DNA of 64,000 nucleotides from Acridotheres tristis (Eukaryota; Chordata; Aves; Passeriformes; Sturnidae): the NCBI GenBank assembly GCA_037013685.1, contig CM072884.1:6572001-6636000 (forward strand). The letters are read 5' to 3'. The position numbers and the translations under genes were made by a program. The notes beneath the pieces are model-generated. The model did no database searches. It was not told the DNA's origin and worked only from the letters and a program-made list of their open reading frames with translations. Positions within the stretch are counted from its first letter, which is position 1. Each line of letters begins with the position of its first letter. This document shows, one piece after another, positions 49,610 to 63,200 of this stretch.

Positions 49610-50300
49610 ATGGGCAGGAAGGACCAAATGCATCCTGTCCTCCTCCTGGAGCACTTGTGGGAGTGCACAGATTGATATAATGCTCAGTAGGCCTAGAGGG
49701 AAAACCTACAATGCATCAGAGTGAAATATGTGTATAAAGAGTAGCTGCATAGGCACAGGTTGTATTTTTTTGCTGCTGCCACCACTGCTGATGGGAAGCC
49801 TGAGCTGGGCTGAGCAGTACATGTTCAGCTCAGTGGTAGCCTTGTCTCCCACTCATCTTCCACTCCAAACAGAAGAATATTTTTCATATTGCCATTTCTT
49901 TTCCCTCCCAGTGTCCAACACAGCAGCCAGACTGAACTGTGCCTGTCCTCTCTCCCTTCCCCTCTTCTCCAGGATGGCAGTGCTCGGGAGAGAGGATGAA
50001 GTGGGAGGGTGGGTTGGTGTGTGAAGGGAGGCTGCTCCATGGGTGGGACTGCTGCCCACATGGAGAGAACACACGTGTGTGTGTGTGCAGGCTGCAGCCT
50101 CCCACAAGGATGGCAGGGGGGATGCTGGAATCTGCATTCAGTTCCTGCAGGCACTGCTCCCAGGCTGCCTATTTTAGGGGAAATATTTAGAATAACTGAT
50201 GCTTCTGTGACTCGAAGTCTGATGTGAGGAGGGGTTCAGAGCTCTGAGAGTACACCAGGTTGTGCTCAGGGGCACCAGAGAACAACCTGGCCTTTTGTTT
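49610..50300. other. GC-richer stretch next to LTR copy 3
   Basis: This stretch is clearly richer in G+C than its surroundings, with pyrimidine-rich and GGGAGG-type blocks and a short (GT)n at 50075-50087. Overlapping open frames on both strands (up to 109 codons) are expected from the composition. CpG pairs are few, so it is not a convincing CpG island. It is not recognised as a repeat and could be further ERV-associated sequence or unique DNA. Confidence 0.4.
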
Positions 50301-53300
50301 ATGTTGCTCACACAATGCAGTAGTTGGTATGTACTGTGCTATATATATCGTGTTGATATATACTTTTGAAAATAGTAAATTCTTGAATTTATGCAACAGC
50401 TAGGCAAACAATAAAGGATGCAGAGAGCTGAAATATAGAATAGGTGCCAGGATTACTCATCCTCCTCCCACTCTCTGTTGGTAATACTTTCTCTTAAAAG
50501 TAGAAGGCAGTGGTAAATTTTAATGACTTTTTCCTTCCAAGTTTCTATTTTTAGATTTATAGGTAGAAGAGGCTAGCAAATATTTTTAAGTTTTAGTGCT
50601 CACAGAAAGTTCCAAATGAACAGTCCTTGAGAATAAAACTTCTAGCTCTGGCAGGACACAGGAAAGGCAGAACGTGTATAAGCTTCAGGTCTCTGTGACG
50701 TGCTTCAGATCTGGAAGTGTTCCCGTCGTGTGACCTTTCAGCTGAGACTACCAGTAAAAGTATCAATTAATGTTAACAGTTTTATGGTGTGGGTTCTTGC
50801 ACTTTGAGAACTATGCTAAGACCATTTATTAACCTTATCTGATGTTCAGAATAGCCAAAATGAACTGGGTTTTGTTGCTTTTAGTGCTCCTAATCCCCTC
50901 AGTTACTCCTTCAGCATCAAAAATTACCTCTTTTCCTACAGACTGAAAACTAATTCTGGTGACATATGAATGCATTTTTTATTCATCATATTCAAATAAT
51001 ATGTAAAATATTGATAGATGGTCATGTTTATGAGATTCTACATTTCCAAATTTCCAGATTGTTAGATTCTCCCTTTCTGTACCACTCTGGAGTGCATGAG
51101 GTAGGTACTTTGTTTGTACATGGTAAAATGCAAGGAAGGTTGGCTGCAACTACTCAAATTATTCCATCTGAGCTTGTTTTAAGTCAGTGATTGCTATTTT
51201 AATGGACATTTGGTTGGGGAAAAAAACATCTTCTGCTTTCACCTGAGTTGAGAGAATATTTTGTGAGAAAAAAAAGGTTTCTATCAAAATCTGATTTTAT
51301 TTTTTTAAGTTTTACTTTGGATTCTTTGTATGAATTTTCAGATGACCTTTACTGAGAATGATTGTTGCTTTTACTTTCATTTCCTTCAACCTTTTATGCT
51401 GTGCAAACCAAATTTATAGGTAGTGACCCACTGCCTAGTCAGCATTAGAAATTCCTCGTGGGAGATGCTATACAATCATATAGGGAAAAACTATTACTGC
51501 CAGCAAGGACTGGTATTCAAAGATAAAACAAGTCTACAAGTGTGCCAAACTATGAGAGGGAAAGCATCGTGAAAATGTACTATTACAAGCTCAGATTAAT
51601 AGCTTTGAATCATTTAAATGTATAGGGTTTGTTCATGTGCCTGACCTTGTTGTGATTAATGCTCAGGTCTAGAACTACAAATAATATTCCCCTCTGCTCC
51701 ACAGGAGGTATCTTCTGCTTCAGTTTTGGAGGGCATATGCATAATCACTGCATAATTTCTAAGGGGGCGTTGCTTGATCTAGTGACTTGGTCACACTTGT
51801 GGCATTGAGGTGCATCCAGGGAGCACAGGAAAGGAGGCAGGAAGCCAGATGTCAGGTATTAAAGACCTTGTCTCACTGGGGATGGCAACTCTGGAATGCA
51901 GAGCTTAGCACACTTCTTGCATCACTAAAAGGGCAAGAGGAGAACAGGTTTTTTTTTTTTTTTTTTTTTTATGTCAAGTGGTTTTATTTCAAAATGATAA
52001 GGGAAACAGTGAAAGTTACCAATTATGCTTATGGTTTAATAAGTACCTGCATAAGTTTCTGAGTCCTTGGAGATGATGCATATCTTTGTAAGTGCATAAT
52101 TTGAATACAGGCAAGAATTACTTCTAGATTTGCTAGAAATAAAACTAATTTGTTTGAATTCATACTTTCCTGTATAATTCAGGTTCTGGGTGTCATATAA
52201 TTTGTAATAATTAACCTTACGACCATAACACATTAAGTAAGGGTACATTCATAACTGAGTAACCTTTCTTCACAGTGCCCAAGTTCTTTGCACAATCTAG
52301 GCTAAGCTTGTGACATGCTCAGATAAATATGTGAAAAAACCCACCACCCCCAAAGAAAAACCATCCTCCCTTATCCTGGATCAACAGCTCCCAAGAACAG
52401 ATGTCTTTCCAGTTACATTTTTCATACTGTTTTGCCATAGCCAGAAACAATGTCTCTGCTCTCTTTAGGGGTTTATTTTTCTCCTGAGTCTGAGATACTT
52501 AATCAGAAAGGTGAATATCCATTTTCTAAATCCTGTGAGCTAAAAACATGCTGTGCACCTTTATATTTCCCAAAGGCAAGCCAAATTGTGGGAAAAATTA
52601 GAGAAGAGAATGGACAGAAGTTTTCTTACCTAAGTTACAGCCTGCTGCATGTTTCACAGCCAGAAGCTTGGCACTACTGTGATATATTGCAAACAGCTGG
52701 ATTTTAAATTTTTCTTATTTTGGAAAATACCTTCATAATTATTTTTCCATCCTAAACACATTTTGTTTAATCATTATGGGGCAGGTTCATTATTCATTTA
52801 TCCAGATTGCTACAGCAAAAAGATAAGGCACCTATCCAAAGGTTTAGGTAGTAATATAGCGTTTTAAAGTACTGTAAATCAAAGGAAATACTGTTTGGTC
52901 ATGGTAGACAAAATTATTAACGTTTTAAAGACAACTCTTCCTATAAATAGTTAAAATTAAATAGAAAAATCTACATCCAAAAATCCAGCAGTCATATATG
53001 ATTAATTTTTTACCACTTTTTCAAATTAGATCTCCTAGCTATCCAAGCATTTTAGTCTAAGAACTGAGGCTTTAATAAAAGAATATAATTTATCTGACTT
53101 GCACTTTGCAATTTTCAAACTAAGAACTCTATGCCAAAGTACAAGTAACTGTGCCTGTCCTTTGGTAACTGCCCATATATTGTTTGTACCATTACACATA
53201 TAAAGTTTTTTGGATAACTGACATCCTGTCTCCATTCTCTGAATATTTGTGGTCAAATAATTATTGTACTTACTTTAGGAATGAGAGAAGGAGTAGAGAA

Positions 53301-55449
53301 AAGAGGTTCAAGTTGCCAACCTTTTAGCTACTTTTTCTGCCACTCTTACATATGTTATATATATTTAATATAATTTAATACTTTTTTAAATACTGGTGAC
53401 ATTTACTAAGTTTTTTACTGTTTTACACCAGCATGGTCCTTTCTTAAAATGATAGCAGATTGATATGAGACTTTGATAATTTTTGCCTAATTTATAAATA
53501 GCTATTTCCCCTTCTTTTAGAATTGCAAATACTTTATTTGGATTTCATGCTTTTGAGAAAGTTTCAAATTAGAAGTAAATGGCAAAAATGCTCTCTGTAT
53601 AATTATCCAAACCTTATTATAATTGCAAAACACAAAATAAGTGCAAGTTATTTAAAACTCTTGCTAGTTATAGAATATAAAATGTAAAGTTAGACTGAAA
53701 TTAAATGGAAAACTCTGTAAGCTCTAGTAAAATGTTGTTCTGTATATTTTATGTGCTATGCATTTCTATTAGGAAAACCAGACTGCCCTTTTATCCTCTA
53801 GTGCTTATAGGACATGTGATTCCACACTATGGTGGGTTTATCTCTCCCTCTGCTTTTCTTGTTCTCACAGCAATAATATCACACACTGGCATTAGAAGAA
53901 AATTCCGTATTGAAAAAAAAATACTAATACTGAAGTTCTACATACTTGAACTCTGTTGAAATTGCTGGAAATACCAAGGTATAAATTTAGCTTGGGTAAT
54001 ATGTAGAAGAAACATTAATTACCAGGAAGCCAAGAGAAAAATGTCTTTATCACTGATAATTTTTTCCAACGTGTTTTACAAATTAACGCAGAGTGCCTTT
54101 TGCAACCATTATTGCAAAATACCAGATTTATGTCTATTATGGATGAGTCAACAATGGGAAAAATAAATTGGTAATGGATTATGCTTCAATTCTGTTTTGT
54201 CATAATCTTTTAACCTTACTCAAAAATACTTGCACTCAGAATGGTTGTTCTTCATTTTAACGTGATTTAATCAAAAAAGTAAATTGTGGTGAAATGCTGA
54301 GAGCGAGATAGTCATATTTGGGTGATCACACATAGCTCATTTGCATTTTGTAGTTATGCTACTTCAGTGCTACTCTTAGAATTTTTTCTGTGTGATTATG
54401 GAAATTAAAAAACTGAGTCATTTATTCTTTGAACATTTCCACTGCTATTAACAGTAATTAATCATTTAGTGTCTTTAGATGTCACTAAGCATCTGTATTT
54501 GGCAAGGCTTCTGTTTAACTAGAACCATTCTATAAAACATATAATTCATCTACCATTTCAGCTACTGTTGACTTCCTAATTAAGCCATTCAAAATAATTA
54601 TTTTCATTTTTCTCTTTCTCTAAAATTCTACTGGTCAACTTCTTGGTCAAACCAAAGGTTTAGCCTTGAAAATAGAAAAGGCTACACTGATTTATATAGT
54701 TTGTTTCTTGAATCTATAATCTAGGAACATTCACCTTCAGATAAAGGTAGATGTTCATTTTTCTTAGTATCCCACTAGCTGTGTTTCATCCAATTTTGTT
54801 CATTAAAATTTTCCCCAAAACAGTCTTTATGGAAAATGATGATTTATTAAAAGAAAAAATTTCTAAGAAATGTACGCATTTTGGCACAGTTTTTTTTTTT
54901 TTCAGATATTTTTTAACATCCCTAAGGCTAAAACATTCAGTTGGAACTTTTTCAGAATGGAATTCTTTTTCTTCGAAGAACAACTTGTTTGTAATTACTT
55001 TCATTCTTTAATAGTTTTAAAATGCTCTATTAATATCTGTGAAATCTGTATCACAATAAAAATTTGCAGTTTTTTTGTTTTCTGAAAAGTATAATATCAG
55101 AATTAAGCACTGAACCAATCTTATTAATTTTTAAATATGATGTTTTTAATTTTACTTTTCTTCTGAGTGGGCAGTAAACATCCCAAAGTCCAACATTTGT
55201 CAAACAGGTGATTGGATTCCAAGACAGTGTGGTAAAATTTACTTTTATGCAGATAGCTGACTTAGAGAGATTACAAATTGGAGGATTGTGCCTGCAAAAT
55301 TGTTGATGGTGTCTGTGAAAGGCAGGAATTTTGCCATTTCTGGAAAGCAGTTATGCAGGTCACTTCATGGTTCAACAGGGCAAAGCAAAAGTGCAAGCCA
55401 GTGGGAGCAAAAGGGTATTGAAGACCAGAAAAAATACTGTCCCGAGCAT
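50301..55449. other. Unannotated AT-rich sequence
   Basis: No gene or family repeat was recognised. A T22 run lies at 51949-51970. A short open stretch near 52468-52509, between a pyrimidine tract ending in TTTAG and AAAG/GTGAAT, has exon-like borders but is very short and in an otherwise featureless 85-codon frame. Confidence 0.45.
51949..51970. repeat. T22 homopolymer
   Basis: Twenty-two consecutive T residues, the longest homopolymer in the window. No SINE or retrocopy body was recognised on the left side when read on the minus strand. Confidence 0.97.
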
Positions 55450-55494
55450 ATTGAGTAATTTTATATTGAGAAATTTTATATTGAGTAATTTTCT
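55450..55494. repeat. 15-bp tandem repeat, three units
   Basis: Units start at 55450, 55465 and 55480, with the form attgag(t/a)aattttat. They differ by one or two bases. Confidence 0.9.
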
Positions 55495-58400
55495 AATAAG
55501 CATCTCCCCACAGGTAAACATTTCAGTGAAGGACATCTCTTGTTTTATGTAGAGTTGAGCACTTGTTTGCTAAATGCCACTTGATTGCTAAATGCTGTGG
55601 ACAAATTACTAGCATGCTTGAGAGAAGAAAATAATTAGGATGCCCATTGCTATGTTCATGGAGGTCTTAAAGTGAAGCATCCAAGTCCTTATAATCATAG
55701 CACACTTTTCTGCACTTATTTTCTGCTTTGGCATCTTCTTGTCTCCCAATCATCTACACTTTCAGCTCATTCTTTTGAGGGATGCAGCTTCTCCTTTTAC
55801 ATCCCTAATTTCCATGTAAGTTAAGAGAACTTAGCATCTGTCAGGATTAAGACATGACAATTTTCCTGCTTCTTATGCAGATGACAAATACTGATATCCA
55901 GTGTGGTAATTCTCTGTGGTTCGTTCACTGGATGCTGGGATGGAGCCCTGTGGGATTCCCTTAATTTGGAGGTGAGATACTGACTAAGAAAGATTACATC
56001 TTCTGGAAGATTTTGGTTGCTAAGTTATTTTAAGCATGAAAGTTCCTTCTCTTTTTCCAGTAGGAAAAGTGCATAATGGCTAATTAGGCCCTCAGGGATC
56101 AATTTTCAAAACAGTGTGCAGGAAGTGTGAGCACAAATCTTATTTGTTAATGGGCTTTGTGAACATACCTCCTGCGATTTTTCAAAATTTAGAACGACAA
56201 AGCAGCAACCTCATTGGAGAAGCAGGTTTAATATATAGTATATGATGTCTTTTTCTTGGGGTTATGAGGAAGATGACATACATTAAGACCACAGAGTGTT
56301 TTTGTGGTCATTATGCTTTACTTCCTCAAACCTTCAAACAAAACAAAATAATAAAATCATCTCTGCAGGCGTCTTAAAGGAATCAATCCCATAGTTCTTA
56401 CTTACCTCCTCTTTTCTTATAGGAGGAAAAGCAAGAAAAGACTAGCCCCTAATTTTGGTGAGGAAAAAAATATTAAAAAATAAAATAAACATTATTAAAC
56501 ATTTAATTGTAAAGATTATGCAAGAACAAAATAACAAGAGAACATATAGAAAGACTCCATAGTAATATTAGATTTAATTCTCTATATAAACTGTTGGGGA
56601 AAAGTTACTTTTCATTGCACAGGAAAATTCAATAAATGCATGTTATTTTTTAAATAATGTCAAACAGAAGGGGAAAAGTGTGAATCATGAAATATATGAA
56701 TATTATAGTATGCTAATAGCATTGGTAATTATAATTTATAGCAATACTGAAGGTCATGACTACAAGAAAGAATTTAGAGGTGGGTGGATGTGTTTGGAGA
56801 CAGGGTAAAGCTCATTCAGGGGACATATGAACTGAACACATTTGGGGAGCTTGGGAAATTCGTTTGGGTGTGCTCTGGCAGCTTTCTGCTGTGGTACCTC
56901 ACTTCTGGCCTGGTCTGTTTTCAGATCACCTCAGGTTTGTTAGCACCTTAGCATTGTAGTAGGTTTTAAGAGTTAAAATGAGGATCTGGATCCATGTGAC
57001 TGGATAATGATAACACATGTGCATCAAGGAGTAGACACATCAAAACCTGTGGGTGGAAATTAAATGTTGCATACACAGCCTTTATCTTTATATCTATATC
57101 TAAACACTGTATACATATATCTGTTCTAAAAGTTGTGCAAATCAAGAAGATAAAAAGAATAAGATAAAAAATTACATTTAAAATACTTAAGATTAATAAT
57201 GTCCAAGGGACAATCCACGCACTAAGGTTCTAACAATTTAAATAAGGAATAGAAAGGGTGTGACAGCCTCTTTCGATTTTGCTAACAGAAATCAAACAGC
57301 AAATGTAAATGGAGCTTGGACTTCAGTAGGTCAATGAGGGTCTTCCATTGATTTCAGTGGAGTCAGGATTCTGCCCTAAAATATTTTTTCATATATGAAA
57401 AAGAAAATTTTAGCAGAACACCCATGTTAATTTTGCCAAACACCAAGCTGGAGTCTTATCAGCATAAGTTCTTCATTCAGTTTTAGGCAGTTTCTACTGA
57501 TTACAAGACAGTCTAAAGAAATCAACTCCTTCTGTGTTTTTCCAACTCCAAACATATAATTGTGAAATTCATAAATAATGAACAATCACGAAATTCCAAC
57601 CCACACTTGTTAATAAAAGCTTTTGATTTCAAATACTTGAAGTTCCTCTAAATGACAACAATTTCTGGCCTGAGCAGAAAAGGATTTGTTGTCTTAAATA
57701 TTTCATTGCTCAAGTGGCATATTATCTAGAAAACATTAGATTTCCCAGAGAAAACAAAAGATATTTAAAAATACGTGAGCATAGATAATCACTATAAATT
57801 GATGATTTTATTTCTTAATGTTACTGGACAGTAAACTAAAGTGGCAAGTTTTATTACACTAGATATTATTTTGACCCCTAAGTGCAATTTTTTCTTTCAA
57901 TGCACATTTAATGGAATAGTACAATAGTGCGAGAAGGTTTATATTGTGGTACATGATTGAAAAGCTCAGAATGTGTATTTGTTGTTTTTGTTCCATTGCT
58001 TTACTACTGAATATCTAAATTCTGCCTTTCAATTTTAAATTTTAAATGTTTTGTTATATATGTTGACATTTAGTATAACAGATTACAAAAGTGAAAGGAT
58101 CATTGCCACTAACTAAAAACTATAAGATTAAGAGTTTAATTTTAAATCATTTGCTTTCAAAGACAAATTTCAAATTTGTCACAAAAATCTCACAAATCCT
58201 CTATATTTCCAACAAAGGCTAGCTAGGATGTCAGTTATGATATTGACACACTCAAGTCATCCTGTAAGTCAGTACTACAGCTTAAGGGAGAGTCTAATTT
58301 AAGGAATGATTACGGAAACTTTAAAACCACCTGGCATCTGAGTGAATACATTTATTTTTAGCTCTATGGTTTTTTATTTCAATAAATTTCATATATAATT

Positions 58401-58837
58401 TTCGAATTAATCTTTTTTTAAGCTCTTTTCTGCTTTGACCCCTAGACTGCCAGGATTGCAAAACAATCCCCTCTCTTAGGTACTGCATACACAGACTATG
58501 ATTGTTGATCTATGCATGACTATGGAAGCAGTCCACATGGAATAATTATTCAATACTAAATTTTCCTTCGTAAAAATTCTTGTGGAGTCATTGTTGAAGC
58601 AAAGACAGTGCAGTTTATGGATTTTTCATATATTTTTTGGGAAGAGTTACATCACAGATAAACTCTGAAAAATGAGAGTCCTTCCACCTCCCATCTGGGC
58701 TTCTGTTAGATAGAGGTGCACACCAAAGTTTCTACTCTTTTCACACAAATTATTATAGTTTACAAATGCATACCTAAATTTAATAGAAACAAAATTTGAA
58801 ACAAGACATGGTTTGAAGCACTTTGCCAGTAGATTAT
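55495..58837. other. Unannotated AT-rich sequence
   Basis: No gene was seen. Near 55930-55980 the string 'gatggagccctgtgggattc' loosely recalls an antisense old-LINE reverse-transcriptase region, too weak to call. A possible ancient repeat is listed at 57315-57380. Confidence 0.45.
57315..57380. mobile_element. Possible ancient amniote interspersed repeat fragment
   Basis: The strings 'cttcagtaggtcaatgaggg' and 'ccattgatttcagtggagtc' followed by 'aggattctgccc' resemble a block (cattgacttcaatgggagca, ggatcaggccc) seen in old repeats of birds and reptiles. A weaker echo (cactgaaatcaatgagg) lies near 18263. I cannot name the family. Confidence 0.35.
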
Positions 58838-58890
58838 AAGGTTTTAGTTTCCCTCACTGCAAAATTGAGATGACTGTTTCTCCTGCGTGT
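58838..58890 (+). mobile_element. MIR-like SINE relic (core only)
   Basis: The plus strand reads 'ggttttagtttccctcactg' then 'caaaattgagatgactgttt', following the sense MIR core (gcctcagtttcctcatctgt, aaaatggggatgataata). Only the core is recognisable. Confidence 0.55.
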
Positions 58891-59107
58891 CACTCACTCT
58901 CTATGCACATTTTTTTGCTCTGTTTTACTAATTATTTACAGTGCCCAAAAACATCATCCCTTCATGTACCTGGTGACTTGCAGTAATCATTTTCTGTAGT
59001 CTATAGATTTTTCAAATTTAATTTAGCCAAGGCTTGAATGGATAAAATATCTCAACTTTCCAAAATATCACAACTTGTTCCCTTATGGGTTCTTAAGCCA
59101 TTTTTGC

Positions 59108-60245
59108 CATAGATTCACAGAACTGTTGATGTTGGAAAAGGCCTCTAAGATCCTGCAGTCCAACCATTAACCCAGCACTGCCAAGTCCACTACTAAACCA
59201 TGACCCTAAGCACCATATCTACATCTATTTTGAATACCTCTAGGGTTGGTGAGTCAACCACTTGCTTAGGCGCCCTGTTCCACTGCTTGACCACTCTTTC
59301 CATGAGGAAATTTTTTCCTGATATTGAATCTGAACCTTCCCTGGCACAACTTGAGGCCATTTCCTCTCATCCTAGCACTTGCTACCTGGGAGAAGTGGCT
59401 GACCTCCAGCTTGTTACAACCTGCTTTCAGGGAGCTGTAAGGAAGGATAATGTCTCCCCTGAGTCTCGTTGTCTCCAAACTCCAGCTTCCTCAGCAATTT
59501 GTGCTCCAGGCCCTTCTCTATCTCCATTGCCCTTCTCTGCACATGTTGCAGCACTTCAATGTCCGTGTTGCAGTGTTGTACCAGTGCTGAGTACAGGGGG
59601 ACAATCCCTGCCCTGCTCCTGCTGGCCACACTATTGCTGATCCAGGCCAGGTGCCATTGGCCTCCTTGGCCACCTGGGCACATCCTGGCTCTTGTTCAGC
59701 TGCTGCCCACTAGCACACCCAGGCTTTTTTCCACAGGGCAGCTTTCCAGCCACTCTGCCCCAGTCTGGAGCACTGCATGGGGTTGTTGTCACCCAGGTGC
59801 AGGACCTGGCACTTCACTTTGTTGAACCTCATACAGCTGACCTTGACCCATCAACCCAGCCTGTCCAGAGCCCTCTGAAGAGCCTTCCTGCCCTCCAGCA
59901 GATCAGCACTCCTACCCAACTAGGTATCATCTCCAAACTGACTGAGGGTGCACTTGCTCTCCTTGTTCAGACCATTGATAGAGATATTGAACAAGACTGA
60001 CCCCTAAACTGAGCCCTGGGAGCATCTCTTATGTCCAGCAGCCAGCTGGATGTAACTTCATTTTCCACAACTCTGCCCTGACCATCCAGAAAGTGTTTTA
60101 GACCGTGAGCAGTGCACTTATCCAAGTCATAAAAAGCCAATTTCTCCAGAGACTGCTGTGGAAAATGGTACCAAAGGCTGTACTAAAGTCCAGAGAGACA
60201 TCCATAGCCTTCCTGCCATCCACTAAGTGGATAAGACCTTGTTGG
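59108..60245 (-). mobile_element. CR1 LINE, 3' 1.1 kb with part of ORF2 (dead copy)
   Basis: This is the largest LINE copy in the window. The plus strand begins 'ccatagattcacagaactgt' and 'gatgttggaaaaggcctcta', the antisense CR1 3' terminus. Minus-strand frames recover CR1 ORF2 (endonuclease/reverse transcriptase) in order. The core around 60000-59910 reads LFNISINGLNKESKCTLSQF and continues GDDT, so the usual F/YADD catalytic box is FGDD here (59937-59926). It is followed one residue later by an in-frame TAG (59922-59920). Next come [20 protein letters not shown] (near 59600), then RGNGLKLCQGRFRFNIRKKF near 59350. Frame changes and stops show it is not functional. The 5' truncation is near 60245, where similarity ends. 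Confidence 0.92.
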
Positions 60246-63200
60246 TCTTACTCTACATGGGAGACATTGTCTATATTTTTTAGTCTGTATATGACCACCC
60301 CACAAAACATCTTTCCAAGATAATAATTATTTTCTTTTCTAGCAATTACAAGCACAATTTGTGGTCTTCTCCCTTGAGTCAGTGTTACTTTCTTTCTAAA
60401 CTTCTGAAAGTTAGCTGCCAAATCTACTACCTTACTGAGACCTTCCACCACTGAGAGTCTTTTGCCCTCCTGCTTTCCCCTGTGCACATTCTAGTTTTCT
60501 AACACTTATCTCTGGCAGTTTGTCTGCTTTCTATCTTGCCTAAGGTAGGCACACATCTTGCACACATCTTACCCTCATCTCCTCTACTACCTTTCCCACA
60601 GTGTTTTGAGGCTTTTTTTCTACCTGGCCCTGTATGCCAGAAGGGCCTTTCTGCAAAACCTTTTTTCCTACCACCTTGCCACCTGCCAGAGCTGAGCTGG
60701 GTTTTGCACTGTGCTTGTTAAGAACTAATTGATTAGCATTAATGCCGTATAACCAGGTTTTTAAAGACTTTTGCTAGCCTTGAAGAATTTCTCACGTGAC
60801 CTGTGTGTTCTAAAGAGATCATAATTTCCTAAAGTGACAATCTGAGCTTCCTGATCCTCTTTGAAGCACCCTTTACAGTGATTCTTCAAGTTCCTACTTT
60901 GTCTTACAAACATAAGTGCCTTAGGAAATGCTGATAAGTGCACTCAGGTACTTGCCTAAAGACACCAATGTGTAAATGCTGTGACCCTGGGTGACAAGAA
61001 CAGCTGCAGGGAGGGGCTTCCTGGGCTGCTGCTATCACTGAAACCTCACTATTTGTCAAAGGAATAAACACAATAAAATGAGCATTAGGACATAACAAAT
61101 GCTAGTTGTAACCATGAATTTTGACAGGATGAACAGCTGAAAGTCAGGTTCGAATTTATCCTCCTAAATAAGGTCTGTTTATTATAGGCACATTGTAAGT
61201 TTGGCCTAATGTTTATGGATTGCTGAAGTTTGGGACGAATGGGACCCAGAAGCATTAATTTGTAATGTATTGTAGTGAATGTAGCACCTTGGTGCTGAAG
61301 TGTATTGATTATTTTGCCTTCCTAGGAAAACATCTTCGATCAATTAATTATCTTGCTTAGATATTACTCCATAAATTACAATAACATTTGAATGAAACTC
61401 GGTACTTATTGTAGATGAAAACTGATTTTTTTTTTCTTATGACCTTAGACATCCAATTGCTCCAAATAGTACTAGTGCATTTGTCCCGTTAGAAGTTTCT
61501 ATAATATTTAAAACCAACAATAAATTCAAGAAAATAAGAATAAAAATAAGGGAAAATCATATTGAAAACTTTCCTATGTCAATGCCTCAGGTTTATTGGA
61601 CAATTGATTTTGGATCCTGAATCTCAATCTTCATTCTCCAATTACATTTGTCAGAAATAAAATTATTACCTAGTTGATAAACTGGAGAGTGTATTTGGAA
61701 ATAAAACTTAGATTTTATATCTTTGGAAGTAGGGACAATTTTGGGACTTGAATGCAAAAGCTTCTGGATCTTTCAGAATTTAAAGAATTATTCTTATGCA
61801 ACCAGTGGATTTTTCTCTCAGTATATCTGTTAATATTTGACACTGAAATACAGTGTGATTCTTGAAGTATATTTCGCTTTTAGAAAACAGTATATATAAA
61901 GAAAAGGAAGAGTGGAGTAGAGATTACTATCTGATTTTTCAGGGAAATAAACTGCTAAAAATATCCCCCTCTAATTTTCTTTTAAAGCAGCCTCAAGGAA
62001 GAAAATGTATGTTGCATTTGTCATATCACAAGATGTCTAAAGGCATCGTCTGCACCCAAGCTGTGCAAAATGTGAGATGGTTCACCTCAGTCACTGCTCT
62101 TCTAAAGTTTAAATTCTGTCTCTTAAGATAACATAAGGATATTTTAAATTACAAAAGATAATTAATGCACAAACTTTGTTAGCATTTTTCTAAGTAAAAT
62201 CTTGTAAATATATCATTGGTGAGATAGCTTTAACTGGCTGTTTTTAATGCAGTGGTTAAAACCTTTCAAACCTTACCATCCTGAAGATTTTTTTAATTTT
62301 TTTTTAAGAAGTACTGGGTGCAACTAAAATTTGGGCCATTAGGGTTTATTTTGGTATTAATTCTGCTCTTTCATATGTCAGCTGCTGTCAGCATATCCCA
62401 AGGCATAGAGCTTTGGTAGCATCAACATCAGAGGAAAGGCTTGAAGAAAGTTGTCTTCACCAAAGATGTTGTCTCATTCTGCACTTATTTGATTTTGAGC
62501 TGCAAAGTCTGCTCCTTGGATTATTTTTGCCTCCTGGAGGCTGCCTTGAGGGAAATACACCTAAAGCACAAAGGCATTTTTCAAAGGAAGAAGTTCCATC
62601 TTCATTTGTGTATCTTTAAGTAAAGGTGAAAGTGATATGGGGCTGCATGACTTGGGCCAAATGTGCACAGATCAAAATTTAGGTAATTTTGGCTCATGTT
62701 TAAAGCAAGTTATGGTATAAAATGATTAGTCCATTTTCTAAAAGTTCATCTCCAAGAGGGCAAATTTTTATTGATGCAGTAGAGCAGCTGCCATATTGGT
62801 TGCCAGAGGGGTGGGAAGTTTAATAGACATTTAAAATTTTAGATTGCTCTGGCTCCATGTAGAAGTTTGAGCTGTAAAATAGTGAAATGACAAAAATGGC
62901 ATAAAGTCCTGATGTCTCCACCTGGAAGGATGCAGATAATTGAGTTGGACTGAGTTGCTGGAAGCTTATCATCTCAGTGCACTTTACAGCAAAATTAATA
63001 TGCAGACAGAAATCCTTGCATCCTAACAAAACTGTGCACTTTTATAATACAATGAATCTCAGCATTTCCAAGGAAGCTTTCAAGCAGGGTGTAACTTTTA
63101 TGTAAGAAAGATGTTCTGAGGACTGGAACATCATGCTGCAACACTTTCCAGGCATAAACACACACACACATATATATATAGACATCTGTTCAAAGATAAA

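Noticed and set aside
49825..50227. Six overlapping frames of 72-109 codons on both strands
   Set aside because: Overlap in many frames is what GC-rich sequence gives by chance; no family motif or splice context.
52450..52707. Frame with exon-like borders near 52468-52509
   Set aside because: The bordered piece is only 42 nt, and the wider frame has no known domain or partner exon.
55920..55985. String resembling an antisense old-LINE reverse-transcriptase block
   Set aside because: Only one block of about 20 bp fits; no second block in the right order was found.
59200..60000. Plus-strand open frames of 146, 118 and 102 codons
   Set aside because: They are antisense shadows of the CR1 ORF2 relic, whose conserved residues are read on the minus strand.
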